This document shows, piece by piece, positions 1-5,424 of a stretch of DNA of 8,152 nt; within the stretch, counting starts at the first letter, position 1; every line of letters begins with the position of its first letter. The notes beneath the pieces are model-generated. The model saw only the letters and a list, made by a program, of their open reading frames with translations, was not told the DNA's origin and searched no databases. The DNA is from Spirochaeta sp. Lineage in GTDB: Bacteria; Spirochaetota; Spirochaetia; DSM-2461. The position numbers and the translations under genes were made by a program. The stretch is from contig DAOVYP010000080.1 of assembly GCA_030635565.1 (NCBI GenBank), forward strand, positions 1-8,152, in the 5' to 3' direction.

Positions 1-358
1 ACCGTTTCCATGCTTTCCGGAGTACTTCGGCTTTTATCGGGATGAGACGGCCGAAATCCACATAGGAGTCGGGCAGATTTTCAAGGGGGATGAGGTCATT
101 CTCATCGAGGAGGCCTATGGACACCAGATCTTCGAGGTTAATAAGATTCGGATTACCGGCAAAAGCGCTGAATCCCTGATAAGGCGAGTCGACATAACCG
201 GTGGGGACCAGAGGGCATATCTGCCAATAACTCTGCCCGGCATCTTTCAGCCAGTCGAGGAATGCAAGCGCCTGCTCACCGAGAGTGCCAATTCCGTAGG
301 GACCGGGCAGCGCAGTAGGATGAAGCAACACCCCGCTTGCCCGTTGAAACCGTGCCAT
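1..358 (-). CDS. malQ: 4-alpha-glucanotransferase (amylomaltase, GH77), N-terminal part
   Basis: This gene runs off the left edge. About 119 codons are visible, read from the ATG at 358-356, against roughly 500 residues for the full family. The enzyme transfers 4-alpha-glucan segments between maltooligosaccharides in the cytoplasm, in maltodextrin or glycogen metabolism. The translation begins MARFQRASGVLLHPTALPGP and continues with YGIGTLG, AGQSYWQICPL, PTGYVDSPYQGFSAFAGNP and LINLEDL. These are the hallmark N-terminal GH77 blocks (GVLLHPTSLPGPYGIG, GQSYWQ, DSPYQ.FSAFAGNP). No extra N-terminal domain is present, so it is the short bacterial amylomaltase type. The catalytic residues lie outside the window. 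It is divergent from the sulfur operon and probably unrelated to it. The ribosome-binding site is weak (AGG about 10 nt upstream). A TATAAT box on the minus strand (381-376) has no convincing -35 partner. Confidence 0.93.
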   Translation of the reverse strand, partial: MARFQRASGVLLHPTALPGPYGIGTLGEQALAFLDWLKDAGQSYWQICPLVPTGYVDSPYQGFSAFAGNPNLINLEDLVSIGLLDENDLIPLENLPDSYVDFGRLIPIKAEVLRKAWKR

Positions 359-498
359 GAATGAAACCTATAATAATTATATTGCATCCTTCGGTGAAGC
401 CTCTGAATATCGCATTTCGTTTACAAGTCGTTAATAAGCACTGAACCAGCACTCATTTCATATAAATTCACAGTGTAATTATCAAGATTGATTCGTGC

Positions 499-527
499 TT
501 GACGTATCGATTGAGTAGTTTTATGAT
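499..527 (+). promoter_or_regulatory. Sigma70-type promoter for the sulfur operon
   Basis: A TTGACG hexamer at 499-504 and a TATGAT hexamer at 522-527 are separated by exactly 17 bp, close to the housekeeping consensus (TTGACA/TATAAT). AT-rich sequence lies upstream. Transcription would start near 534, giving a leader of about 120 nt before the first ATG at 654. The leader contains the dyad at 581-609. This is a motif match read by eye with no experimental support. Confidence 0.6.
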
Positions 528-580
528 GTGCCTGATATTTTTAAGTCTTTACTTTAGAAGGATTTATATAATAGTAAAAT

Positions 581-609
581 AGTCAATTATATATCGATAT
601 AAATTGACT
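581..609. promoter_or_regulatory. 29-bp dyad in the operon leader, candidate operator or RNA hairpin
   Basis: AGTCAATT at 581-588 is matched by its exact reverse complement AATTGACT at 602-609. The centre (590-601) is itself a perfect 12-bp palindrome, TATATCGATATA, with one unpaired A at 589. The element is almost wholly self-complementary and lies between the predicted transcription start (about 534) and the first gene. That position fits a repressor operator acting as a roadblock, or a stem-loop in the leader RNA. The right arm contains TTGACT, so it might overlap a second weak promoter. Which regulator binds, if any, cannot be told from sequence. Confidence 0.45.
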
Positions 610-653
610 TAGTTATATTCCTGATAGTGAATATAGACTTGTTGGAGGAATTA

Positions 654-1364
654 ATGGGAGATCAGCCTCAAACTGCGAACAGTGAAGGCGGAATCCGGCG
701 CAGCACCCGGACACGAACCCGGAAGAAGAAGAAAAACCAGATCCCTTTGGGAATCCTTGCGTTTCTGCTGATCGTAGCCATCGGTATTATCCTGTCTCTG
801 ACAGTGGGGAATAATGTTGCACTATTCTGGCTGTTGGGCAGTGTTTTCGGTTTCATCCTGCAGAGGTCCAGGTTTTGTTTTACCGCATCAATGCGTGATC
901 CATATCTTACCGGAGGTACAAACCTGACCAAAGCCGTTCTGACGGCTTTTGCCGTTACAACGATAGGTTTTGCCGCCATCAAGTACGGCGCCTTTACCAG
1001 GGGTCTGCCGATTCCAGGTCAGTCCTATGTCGTTCCCATCAGCCTGGCCACGGCGGTAGGTGCGTTCATGTTCGGCATCGGGATGGTTATCGCCGGGGGA
1101 TGTGCTTCCGGGACCCTGATGCGGGTGGGAGAAGGATTTGGAATGCAAATTCTGTCTCTCTTTTTCTTCATCGTCGGATCACTACTTGGTGCGGCTCATT
1201 TCGGCTGGTGGAAACTGAATTTCATCGTCCGTGGCCCCAGCGTATTTCTTCCCGATGTGTTCGGATGGGTAGGAGCCGTTATCGTACAGCTCTTTATCAT
1301 CGCTCTATTGTGGATTGCCGCAGACAAGTGGGCGAAACGCAAGAACGTATCTGACGGTCACTAA
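654..1364 (+). CDS. YeeE/YedE-family sulfur transporter, N-terminal half protein
   Basis: This is a 236-residue polytopic membrane protein of the YeeE/YedE (DUF395, sulphur transport) family, whose characterised members take up thiosulfate or related sulfur species. I chose the ATG at 654 because GGAGGA (644-649) sits 4 nt before it. An in-frame GTG at 627 would put that ribosome-binding site inside the gene. After a strongly basic cytoplasmic tail (residues 15-27, RRSTRTRTRKKKK) come hydrophobic segments near 31-50 and 56-72, then several more to about 222. Two family signatures are visible: FGFILQRSRFCFTA with Cys75, and GIGMVIAGGCASGTLMRVGEG with Cys150. These are the conserved cysteines thought to relay thiosulfate sulfur in this family. 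Full-length homologues carry a third GCNIG block, which is absent here and occurs in the gene at 1657. The two probably form one transporter. First gene of the operon. Confidence 0.9.
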   Translation: MGDQPQTANSEGGIRRSTRTRTRKKKKNQIPLGILAFLLIVAIGIILSLTVGNNVALFWLLGSVFGFILQRSRFCFTASMRDPYLTGGTNLTKAVLTAFAVTTIGFAAIKYGAFTRGLPIPGQSYVVPISLATAVGAFMFGIGMVIAGGCASGTLMRVGEGFGMQILSLFFFIVGSLLGAAHFGWWKLNFIVRGPSVFLPDVFGWVGAVIVQLFIIALLWIAADKWAKRKNVSDGH

Positions 1365-1392
1365 CAAAATACTATCCAGAAGGAGATTAAGT

Positions 1393-1623
1393 ATGAGTAA
1401 AGAAGTTGAATTGGACTGCATGGGCGAAGCTTGCCCCGTCCCCCTGATTAAATGCGAGAAAGCCCTTGAGGGTATGGATGTCGGCGACGTACTGATCTGT
1501 CAGATTGATCACAGCTGTGCCATGAAGAATGTTCCCGAATGGGCTCGTGAACAGGGCCATAACGTCGAGATTGAAGAGGTCGACGACGGCGAATGGGAAG
1601 TCATAATCGAGAAGGTTAAATAA
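1393..1623 (+). CDS. tusA: TusA-family sulfur carrier protein
   Basis: This small cytoplasmic protein of 76 residues matches the usual TusA/SirA length of about 75-80. It carries the diagnostic N-terminal CPxP motif: Cys14-Pro-Val-Pro17, inside ELDCMGEACPVPLIKCEKAL. Cys14 is the residue that forms the persulfide in TusA proteins. Extra cysteines at 9 and 21 flank it. The C-terminal half shows the expected beta strands (DVLICQIDH, EWEVIIEKV). The ATG at 1393 is preceded by AAGGAG (1380-1385), 7 nt away, and the gene starts 28 nt after the first transporter half. Its position between the two halves of a YeeE/YedE transporter suggests it accepts imported sulfur on the cytoplasmic side. It might instead be called YedF-like, since that family shares the fold and motif. 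The specific partner is inferred from context. Confidence 0.9.
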   Translation: MSKEVELDCMGEACPVPLIKCEKALEGMDVGDVLICQIDHSCAMKNVPEWAREQGHNVEIEEVDDGEWEVIIEKVK

Positions 1624-1656
1624 CCGGCCGATGATATTTCTTATCAGGACTTTTGT

Positions 1657-2205
1657 ATGAAGAAATTTACCGACAAAATCAAATCCGACCCCTATTACAA
1701 AGCCTGGCTCAAAGAAGCCTGGCCCTATCTGACCGGGGCGATTCTTCTGTCTGTTTTTCAGATTGTTTCCCTTGCGGCTGCAGGCAGCCCCTGGGGCGTT
1801 TCCGGTACCCTGGCCAATTGGGGTGCATGGCTTTATAAACTCGTGGGCGGATCGGTGGACAAGTGGTACTACTTCGCTTCCGATGCAGCTCAGGCCAAGC
1901 TTGCCGCCGGTCCCTTGCAGGATCCCGGAACACTCCGAAATCTTGGCCTCATAGCCGGTGCGTTGTTTGCGGTTCTTATTGCCAGCGGATTCAAGTTCAA
2001 GAAAATTAAAACCTGGAAGCAAATTGTTGCTGCTGTGCTGGGTGGTCTGCTTATGGGTTATGGGGCTCGAATTGCGTTCGGCTGTAACATCGGGGCACTC
2101 TACAGCGGTATCGCGTCCCTCTCCCTTTCGGGGTGGGTTTATGCCGCGTTCTTGTTCCTCGGTGCCATCGTGGGCAGTAAGCTGCTCGTCAAATACTTCA
2201 TGTGA
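1657..2205 (+). CDS. YeeE/YedE-family sulfur transporter, C-terminal half protein
   Basis: This 182-residue membrane protein carries the second-half signature of YeeE/YedE transporters: GGLLMGYGARIAFGCNIGALYSGIASLSLSGW at about residues 129-160, with the conserved Cys143. Upstream are the family's WGVSGTLANWGAWLY block (46-60) and hydrophobic segments near 22-42, 97-113, 121-139 and 159-176. Large periplasmic or loop material lies between 62 and 95. The short basic N terminus (MKKFTDKIK) should be cytoplasmic. The start at 1657 has an AGGA box (1646-1649) 7 nt upstream. It follows tusA by 33 nt and precedes the flavoprotein gene by 14 nt. Neither this protein nor the one at 654 has all three conserved cysteine blocks, so the pair probably assembles into a complete channel, with TusA as acceptor. 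Confidence 0.88.
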   Translation: MKKFTDKIKSDPYYKAWLKEAWPYLTGAILLSVFQIVSLAAAGSPWGVSGTLANWGAWLYKLVGGSVDKWYYFASDAAQAKLAAGPLQDPGTLRNLGLIAGALFAVLIASGFKFKKIKTWKQIVAAVLGGLLMGYGARIAFGCNIGALYSGIASLSLSGWVYAAFLFLGAIVGSKLLVKYFM

Positions 2206-2219
2206 CAGGAATAGTTTAA

Positions 2220-3464
2220 ATGCGAGAAAAGAAAAGAGAACGTTATGATGTCGTCATCATAGGCGGCGGCGCCGCCGGACTTACCGCGGCCATATATTGT
2301 GGTCGGGCAAGGCTGAACACCCTTCTCATTGAGAAAGGACTGATTGGCGGTTTGGCCACTTATACCAACGAGATAGAAAACTTCCCGGGATTCCCCGAGG
2401 GTTCAACCGGGCTCGGACTGATGGAAAAATTCCATGCTCAGGCCAAGAAGTTCGGTGTCAGGTTCAAAGGCACAGATGTGAAAGAAGTCAATTTTGATGG
2501 TGAGTGGAAGGAAGTCCATACCTTCAGGAATATCTTCGAATCCCGGGCCGTCATTATCGCCTCCGGAGGTCGTCCAAGGACCACCGGCGCCATCAATGAG
2601 AAGGACTACCTGTTCGACAAAGGCATCAGTTTCTGTGCCACCTGTGACGCCGCTGCCAATGAAGGTAAAACCGTCATGATTATCGGATCCGGTGATGCCG
2701 CTATTGAAGAAGGAATGTTCCTCTCCAAGTTCGCCGGGGAAGTTATTGTCAGCGTCATTCATGACGAGGGCAAGATGGATTGTAATGAGATTGCAAAAGA
2801 GCAGGGCTTGAACAATCCGAAGATGACTTTCGTCTGGAATACCATGGTTAATGCCTTCAAGGGTGATGGCCATATGGATACTGTCGAGTTGAAGAACCTC
2901 AAGACCGGCAAAATGACGGATTACAAGGTTGATACCTGCTTTGAGTTCATCGGTTACATTCCCAATACCGAGATTTTCAAGGAAAAGGTGACTCTCAACA
3001 AGCAGGAATACATTCCCACCAACGAGTTGATGGAGACCGGAGTTCCCGGCATCTTCGCCGCTGGAGATGTCCGGGACAAAGAGCTCAAGCAGGTGGCTAC
3101 GGCCGTTGGTGACGGTGCGATTGCCGGTGTGGGAACCGAAAAATACATTGCGGATTGTGATGTCTTTGAAAAACAGATTATGCAGGCTGAGAAGCCGGGT
3201 TTCATCTATATATATTCCGCTATTGATGATCCGAGTCGTGAACTTCTGCCCATGATGACCGAAATTGAACGATCATTCGGAGGCAAGGTGAAAATGAGCG
3301 TCATCGACATCTACAAGGGCAAGAGGCTTTGCGACCGTCTGGTCTGTGATGTTGAACCGATGACCATTTTCTACACCCTGAACGGTGAACTTGTAGCCAC
3401 TGAAACCGATTGTGACCTGCCTCATGTCGAGAAACGTTTGAACAAGCTTCTGGCAATGGCATAG
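2220..3464 (+). CDS. Thioredoxin-reductase-like flavoprotein with C-terminal degenerate thioredoxin domain
   Basis: This 414-residue protein is about 95 residues longer than a standard thioredoxin reductase. The FAD-binding GGGAAG lies at 15-20. The redox CATC (Cys139, Cys142) is in the usual place. The nucleotide-binding GSGDAA is at 156-161, and the second FAD motif AAGDVRD (280-286) is followed by ELKQVATAVGDGA. It should therefore be a cytoplasmic FAD disulfide or persulfide oxidoreductase. Two departures stand out. The HRRxxxR motif that binds the NADPH 2'-phosphate is replaced by HDEGKMD (181-187), so NADH or another donor such as ferredoxin is likely. Residues 327-414 look like a thioredoxin fold (IYIYSAIDDPSRELLPMM, KVKMSVIDIY, EPMTIFYTLNGELV), but the CxxC position reads DDPS (336-339). 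Only Cys371, Cys376 and Cys398 remain there. The start has AGGA 9 nt upstream. Operon position points to reduction of a sulfur carrier or persulfide, which is inference. Confidence 0.88.
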   Translation: MREKKRERYDVVIIGGGAAGLTAAIYCGRARLNTLLIEKGLIGGLATYTNEIENFPGFPEGSTGLGLMEKFHAQAKKFGVRFKGTDVKEVNFDGEWKEVHTFRNIFESRAVIIASGGRPRTTGAINEKDYLFDKGISFCATCDAAANEGKTVMIIGSGDAAIEEGMFLSKFAGEVIVSVIHDEGKMDCNEIAKEQGLNNPKMTFVWNTMVNAFKGDGHMDTVELKNLKTGKMTDYKVDTCFEFIGYIPNTEIFKEKVTLNKQEYIPTNELMETGVPGIFAAGDVRDKELKQVATAVGDGAIAGVGTEKYIADCDVFEKQIMQAEKPGFIYIYSAIDDPSRELLPMMTEIERSFGGKVKMSVIDIYKGKRLCDRLVCDVEPMTIFYTLNGELVATETDCDLPHVEKRLNKLLAMA

Positions 3465-3470
3465 GAGGGA
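3463..3470 (+). promoter_or_regulatory. Strong ribosome-binding site overlapping a stop codon
   Basis: AGGAGGGA begins inside the TAG stop codon (3462-3464) of the flavoprotein gene and ends 3 nt before the ATG at 3474. A ribosome terminating on the upstream gene would sit on this site, so the first rhodanese lipoprotein is probably translationally coupled to the flavoprotein. Confidence 0.6.
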
Positions 3471-3473
3471 GTT

Positions 3474-4379
3474 ATGAGGAAATCCATATCGGCCCTGTTT
3501 GCCGCTCTGGCCGTACTGGTCATGATCGGATGCGGTCCCGCTCCTGCCGGGGAGAAGGGAACCGAAATCATCGATGCGGAATCCGCATTGGAGTGGCTCA
3601 CCGACGGCGATATTGTTCTAGTGGATGCCAACAATGGCGTAACCTACAAGAAGCGTCATGCTGAAGGCGCTGTCAGCATCCCCCGAACTGCTATTATCGT
3701 CAACGAACCGGTTCCCAATATGCTGGCTCCGGCCTCTCAGATAGAGGATGTGATGGGCAGCGCCGGTATCGGAAACGATACCCTGGTACTGATATATGAC
3801 GACAACAAGAATATGGATGCCGCTCGCCTCTGGTTCACACTGAAGGCCTATGGTCACGACAGGGTTAAAGTCATTTCCGGCGGGTTGATCGCATTGGCGG
3901 CGGCAGGTGCGGAAGTTGTGACGGCGGTTCCATCACCCGTGAAAGCCTCTTTCAGCGCCGGTCCACTGAACCGGAACATGCTGATTTCATCGAAGGAAAT
4001 TCGTGACAATGTGGAAAATCCTCCGGCGGAATATATCCTGATCGATACCCGCAGTCTTGAGGAGTTCAACGAAGGTACCATTCCGGGTTCCATTTGTCTG
4101 GATTTCAGCGGCAACAATTTCAGCGATGCCACCTTCCGGCCGGTGAATCAGATCCGTATACGGTATCTCGAGGAAAAGATCGATTACGATAATGAAGTCG
4201 CCATATACTGTAAGACTTCGATTCGAGGCGCACAGACTTACCTCACACTTTACAATGCCGGTTATCGTCATTTGAAACTGTATGACGGAGCATGGGTGGA
4301 ATGGACTTCCAATCCCATGAATCCTGTGTATATTCCCGAAGGCGCTGCTCTGAATCTGGACGCCGCCGATCAATCTTAG
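3474..4379 (+). CDS. Tandem-rhodanese lipoprotein (one active cysteine)
   Basis: This is a 301-residue exported lipoprotein: basic start MRK, hydrophobic core, and a lipobox ending in Met-Ile-Gly-Cys20. Two rhodanese domains follow (about 31-155 and 165-285), in the layout of the thiosulfate/3-mercaptopyruvate sulfurtransferases. In domain 1 the active-loop position reads IYDDNKN (107-113) with no cysteine, as is typical for the structural half. In domain 2, after LIDTRSLEEFNEGTIPGSI, the active loop is Cys246-Lys-Thr-Ser-Ile-Arg-Gly, so Cys246 is the expected persulfide-forming residue. The loop differs from the classic CRKGVT and CGSGVTA forms, so the substrate cannot be assigned. It would move sulfane sulfur at the outer face of the membrane, where it could feed the transporter encoded upstream. 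Glycine follows the lipidated cysteine. The gene is 9 nt from the flavoprotein and 22 nt from the next gene. Confidence 0.87.
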   Translation: MRKSISALFAALAVLVMIGCGPAPAGEKGTEIIDAESALEWLTDGDIVLVDANNGVTYKKRHAEGAVSIPRTAIIVNEPVPNMLAPASQIEDVMGSAGIGNDTLVLIYDDNKNMDAARLWFTLKAYGHDRVKVISGGLIALAAAGAEVVTAVPSPVKASFSAGPLNRNMLISSKEIRDNVENPPAEYILIDTRSLEEFNEGTIPGSICLDFSGNNFSDATFRPVNQIRIRYLEEKIDYDNEVAIYCKTSIRGAQTYLTLYNAGYRHLKLYDGAWVEWTSNPMNPVYIPEGAALNLDAADQS

Positions 4380-4401
4380 TATCCAAATCAAGGAGATAAA
4401 T

Positions 4402-5337
4402 ATGAAGAAAGCAATATTAATGCTACTGGTTCTGTTGGCCGCAGCTTCCATGGTTTTCGTGGGTTGCGATAAGAATGAGGCAGCCGTTGAGGCTCCCAAA
4501 ACTGAGGAAGCACCTGTCGTTTCCATGGTTGATCCTGTCGAAGAGGCTGCCAATGCCTATTTCGCCGAGTTCCCGGAAGGCGGATATATCATCAAGGAAG
4601 ATGTGTTCCTGGACAAGGTGAAAGCCGGTGAGGACATGTTCATCATCGATATCCGTCAACCGGATGTTTATGCGGAAGGCCATGTCACCGGTGCTGTGAA
4701 CATTCCCTGGGGCTCTGCTTTGGCCTCACAGATGAATCTCATTCCTCAGAGTGGAGAAATATACATTTACTGCTACACAGGTCAGACCGCCGGCCAGGCT
4801 GTCGGCATCCTAAATGTGGCCGGTATTCAAGCCAGGAGCGTGCGGTATGGATTTGTCCGCGGAATCAGCACCGTGGAAGGCTATGAGGCTGCCATTGACG
4901 CTGATGAAGTTGTCATAGCTCAGATGGCTCATGATATCGATCCCGCTATCCAGGCCGCTGTCGATACCTACTATGGCAATCTCGGCGCAGCTCCCTTCAA
5001 GAGTAATATTATCGCTTCCAGCGATGCCGCCGCAATCCTGGCGGCCGGTGACGAATCCGTGCAATTTGTTGATATCCGTAAAGCCGAGGATTACGCCAAG
5101 GGTCACATCGAAGGCGCCATGAGCTTACCTTATTCCGGTGGATTGCAGGGCTCCTTTGCTGATCTGCCCGCCGACAAGAAGTTAATCGTCAATTGTTACA
5201 GCGGTCAGACCGCCGGTCAGACCGTCGCCATCCTCAAACTTCTGGGTTACGATGCCGCCAGTCTGAAGCATGGTATGGGCACCGGTAAAACCGGTGATAC
5301 CGGCTGGGCAAATGAAGGTTTCGACCTGGTGATGTAG
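4402..5337 (+). CDS. Tandem-rhodanese lipoprotein (two active cysteines)
   Basis: This 311-residue lipoprotein has an N-terminal signal MKKAILMLLVLLAAASMVF and a lipobox ending Val-Gly-Cys22, with aspartate next. A Glu/Ala/Pro-rich linker (24-45) leads to two single-rhodanese-type domains. Domain 1 has IIDIRQPDVYAEGHVTGAVNIP and the loop Cys124-Tyr-Thr-Gly-Gln-Thr-Ala. Domain 2 has FVDIRKAEDYAKGHIEGAMSLP and the loop Cys265-Tyr-Ser-Gly-Gln-Thr-Ala. Both domains keep the cysteine, unlike the neighbour at 3474, and resemble each other 141 residues apart, so this protein probably arose by internal duplication of one rhodanese unit rather than from the TST-type tandem. It should carry sulfane sulfur outside the cytoplasmic membrane. 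AAGGAG lies 6 nt before the ATG. It is the last gene of the operon. The true substrate (thiosulfate, polysulfide, or a partner protein's persulfide) is not visible. Confidence 0.88.
   Translation: MKKAILMLLVLLAAASMVFVGCDKNEAAVEAPKTEEAPVVSMVDPVEEAANAYFAEFPEGGYIIKEDVFLDKVKAGEDMFIIDIRQPDVYAEGHVTGAVNIPWGSALASQMNLIPQSGEIYIYCYTGQTAGQAVGILNVAGIQARSVRYGFVRGISTVEGYEAAIDADEVVIAQMAHDIDPAIQAAVDTYYGNLGAAPFKSNIIASSDAAAILAAGDESVQFVDIRKAEDYAKGHIEGAMSLPYSGGLQGSFADLPADKKLIVNCYSGQTAGQTVAILKLLGYDAASLKHGMGTGKTGDTGWANEGFDLVM
4771..5233 (+). repeat. Internal duplication of the rhodanese active-site segment
   Basis: The DNA around the two active-site cysteine codons (4771-4810 and 5194-5233) is nearly the same. Both encode Cys-Tyr-(Thr/Ser)-Gly-Gln-Thr-Ala-Gly-Gln-(Ala/Thr)-Val-(Gly/Ala)-Ile-Leu, and the block GGTCAGACCGCCGG is identical in both. 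The copies are 423 bp apart and in the same frame. This marks a domain duplication within one gene, not a mobile repeat. Confidence 0.7.
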
Positions 5338-5345
5338 TACCTTCC

Positions 5346-5379
5346 GGCTGATTCAGCCTTGAGGCCGGCAACCGGCTTC
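5346..5379 (+). other. Two small stem-loops preceding the terminator
   Basis: GGCTG (5346-5350) pairs with CAGCC (5354-5358) across an ATT loop. Directly after it, 5361-5368 pairs with 5372-5379 (core GCCGG/CCGGC, one G-U) across a CAA loop. Both lie between the stop codon at 5337 and the large hairpin at 5380. They may protect the 3' end of the operon transcript, or simply reflect GC-rich palindromic spacer. Confidence 0.5.
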
Positions 5380-5424
5380 AAGCCCCTCCTCAGGGATAAC
5401 CCATGAGGGGGGGCTTGTTCTATT
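5380..5424 (+). terminator. Rho-independent terminator of the sulfur operon
   Basis: Bases 5380-5391 pair with 5405-5416 over 12 bp, with one G-U. An inner GGG/CCC stem (5393-5395 with 5400-5402) closes an ATAA tetraloop. The tract after it (GTTCTATT) is only moderately T-rich. The stem follows the last rhodanese stop codon by 42 nt. The predicted ATG of the next gene (5403) falls inside the hairpin, so readthrough or an internal start must be considered for that gene. Confidence 0.72.

Noticed and set aside
604..633. TTGACT at 604-609 as the -35 box of the main promoter
   Set aside because: At a spacing of 16 to 18 bp only poor -10 hexamers occur. The pair at 499-527 is far better. I note it only as part of the dyad.
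627..653. GTG at 627 as the start of the first transporter gene
   Set aside because: It would place the strong GGAGGA site (644-649) inside the coding region. The ATG at 654 is in the same frame with ideal spacing.
1387..2022. Long minus-strand open frame opposite tusA and the second transporter half
   Set aside because: It has no recognisable motif and lies antisense to two well-supported genes. It is a shadow of their codon pattern.
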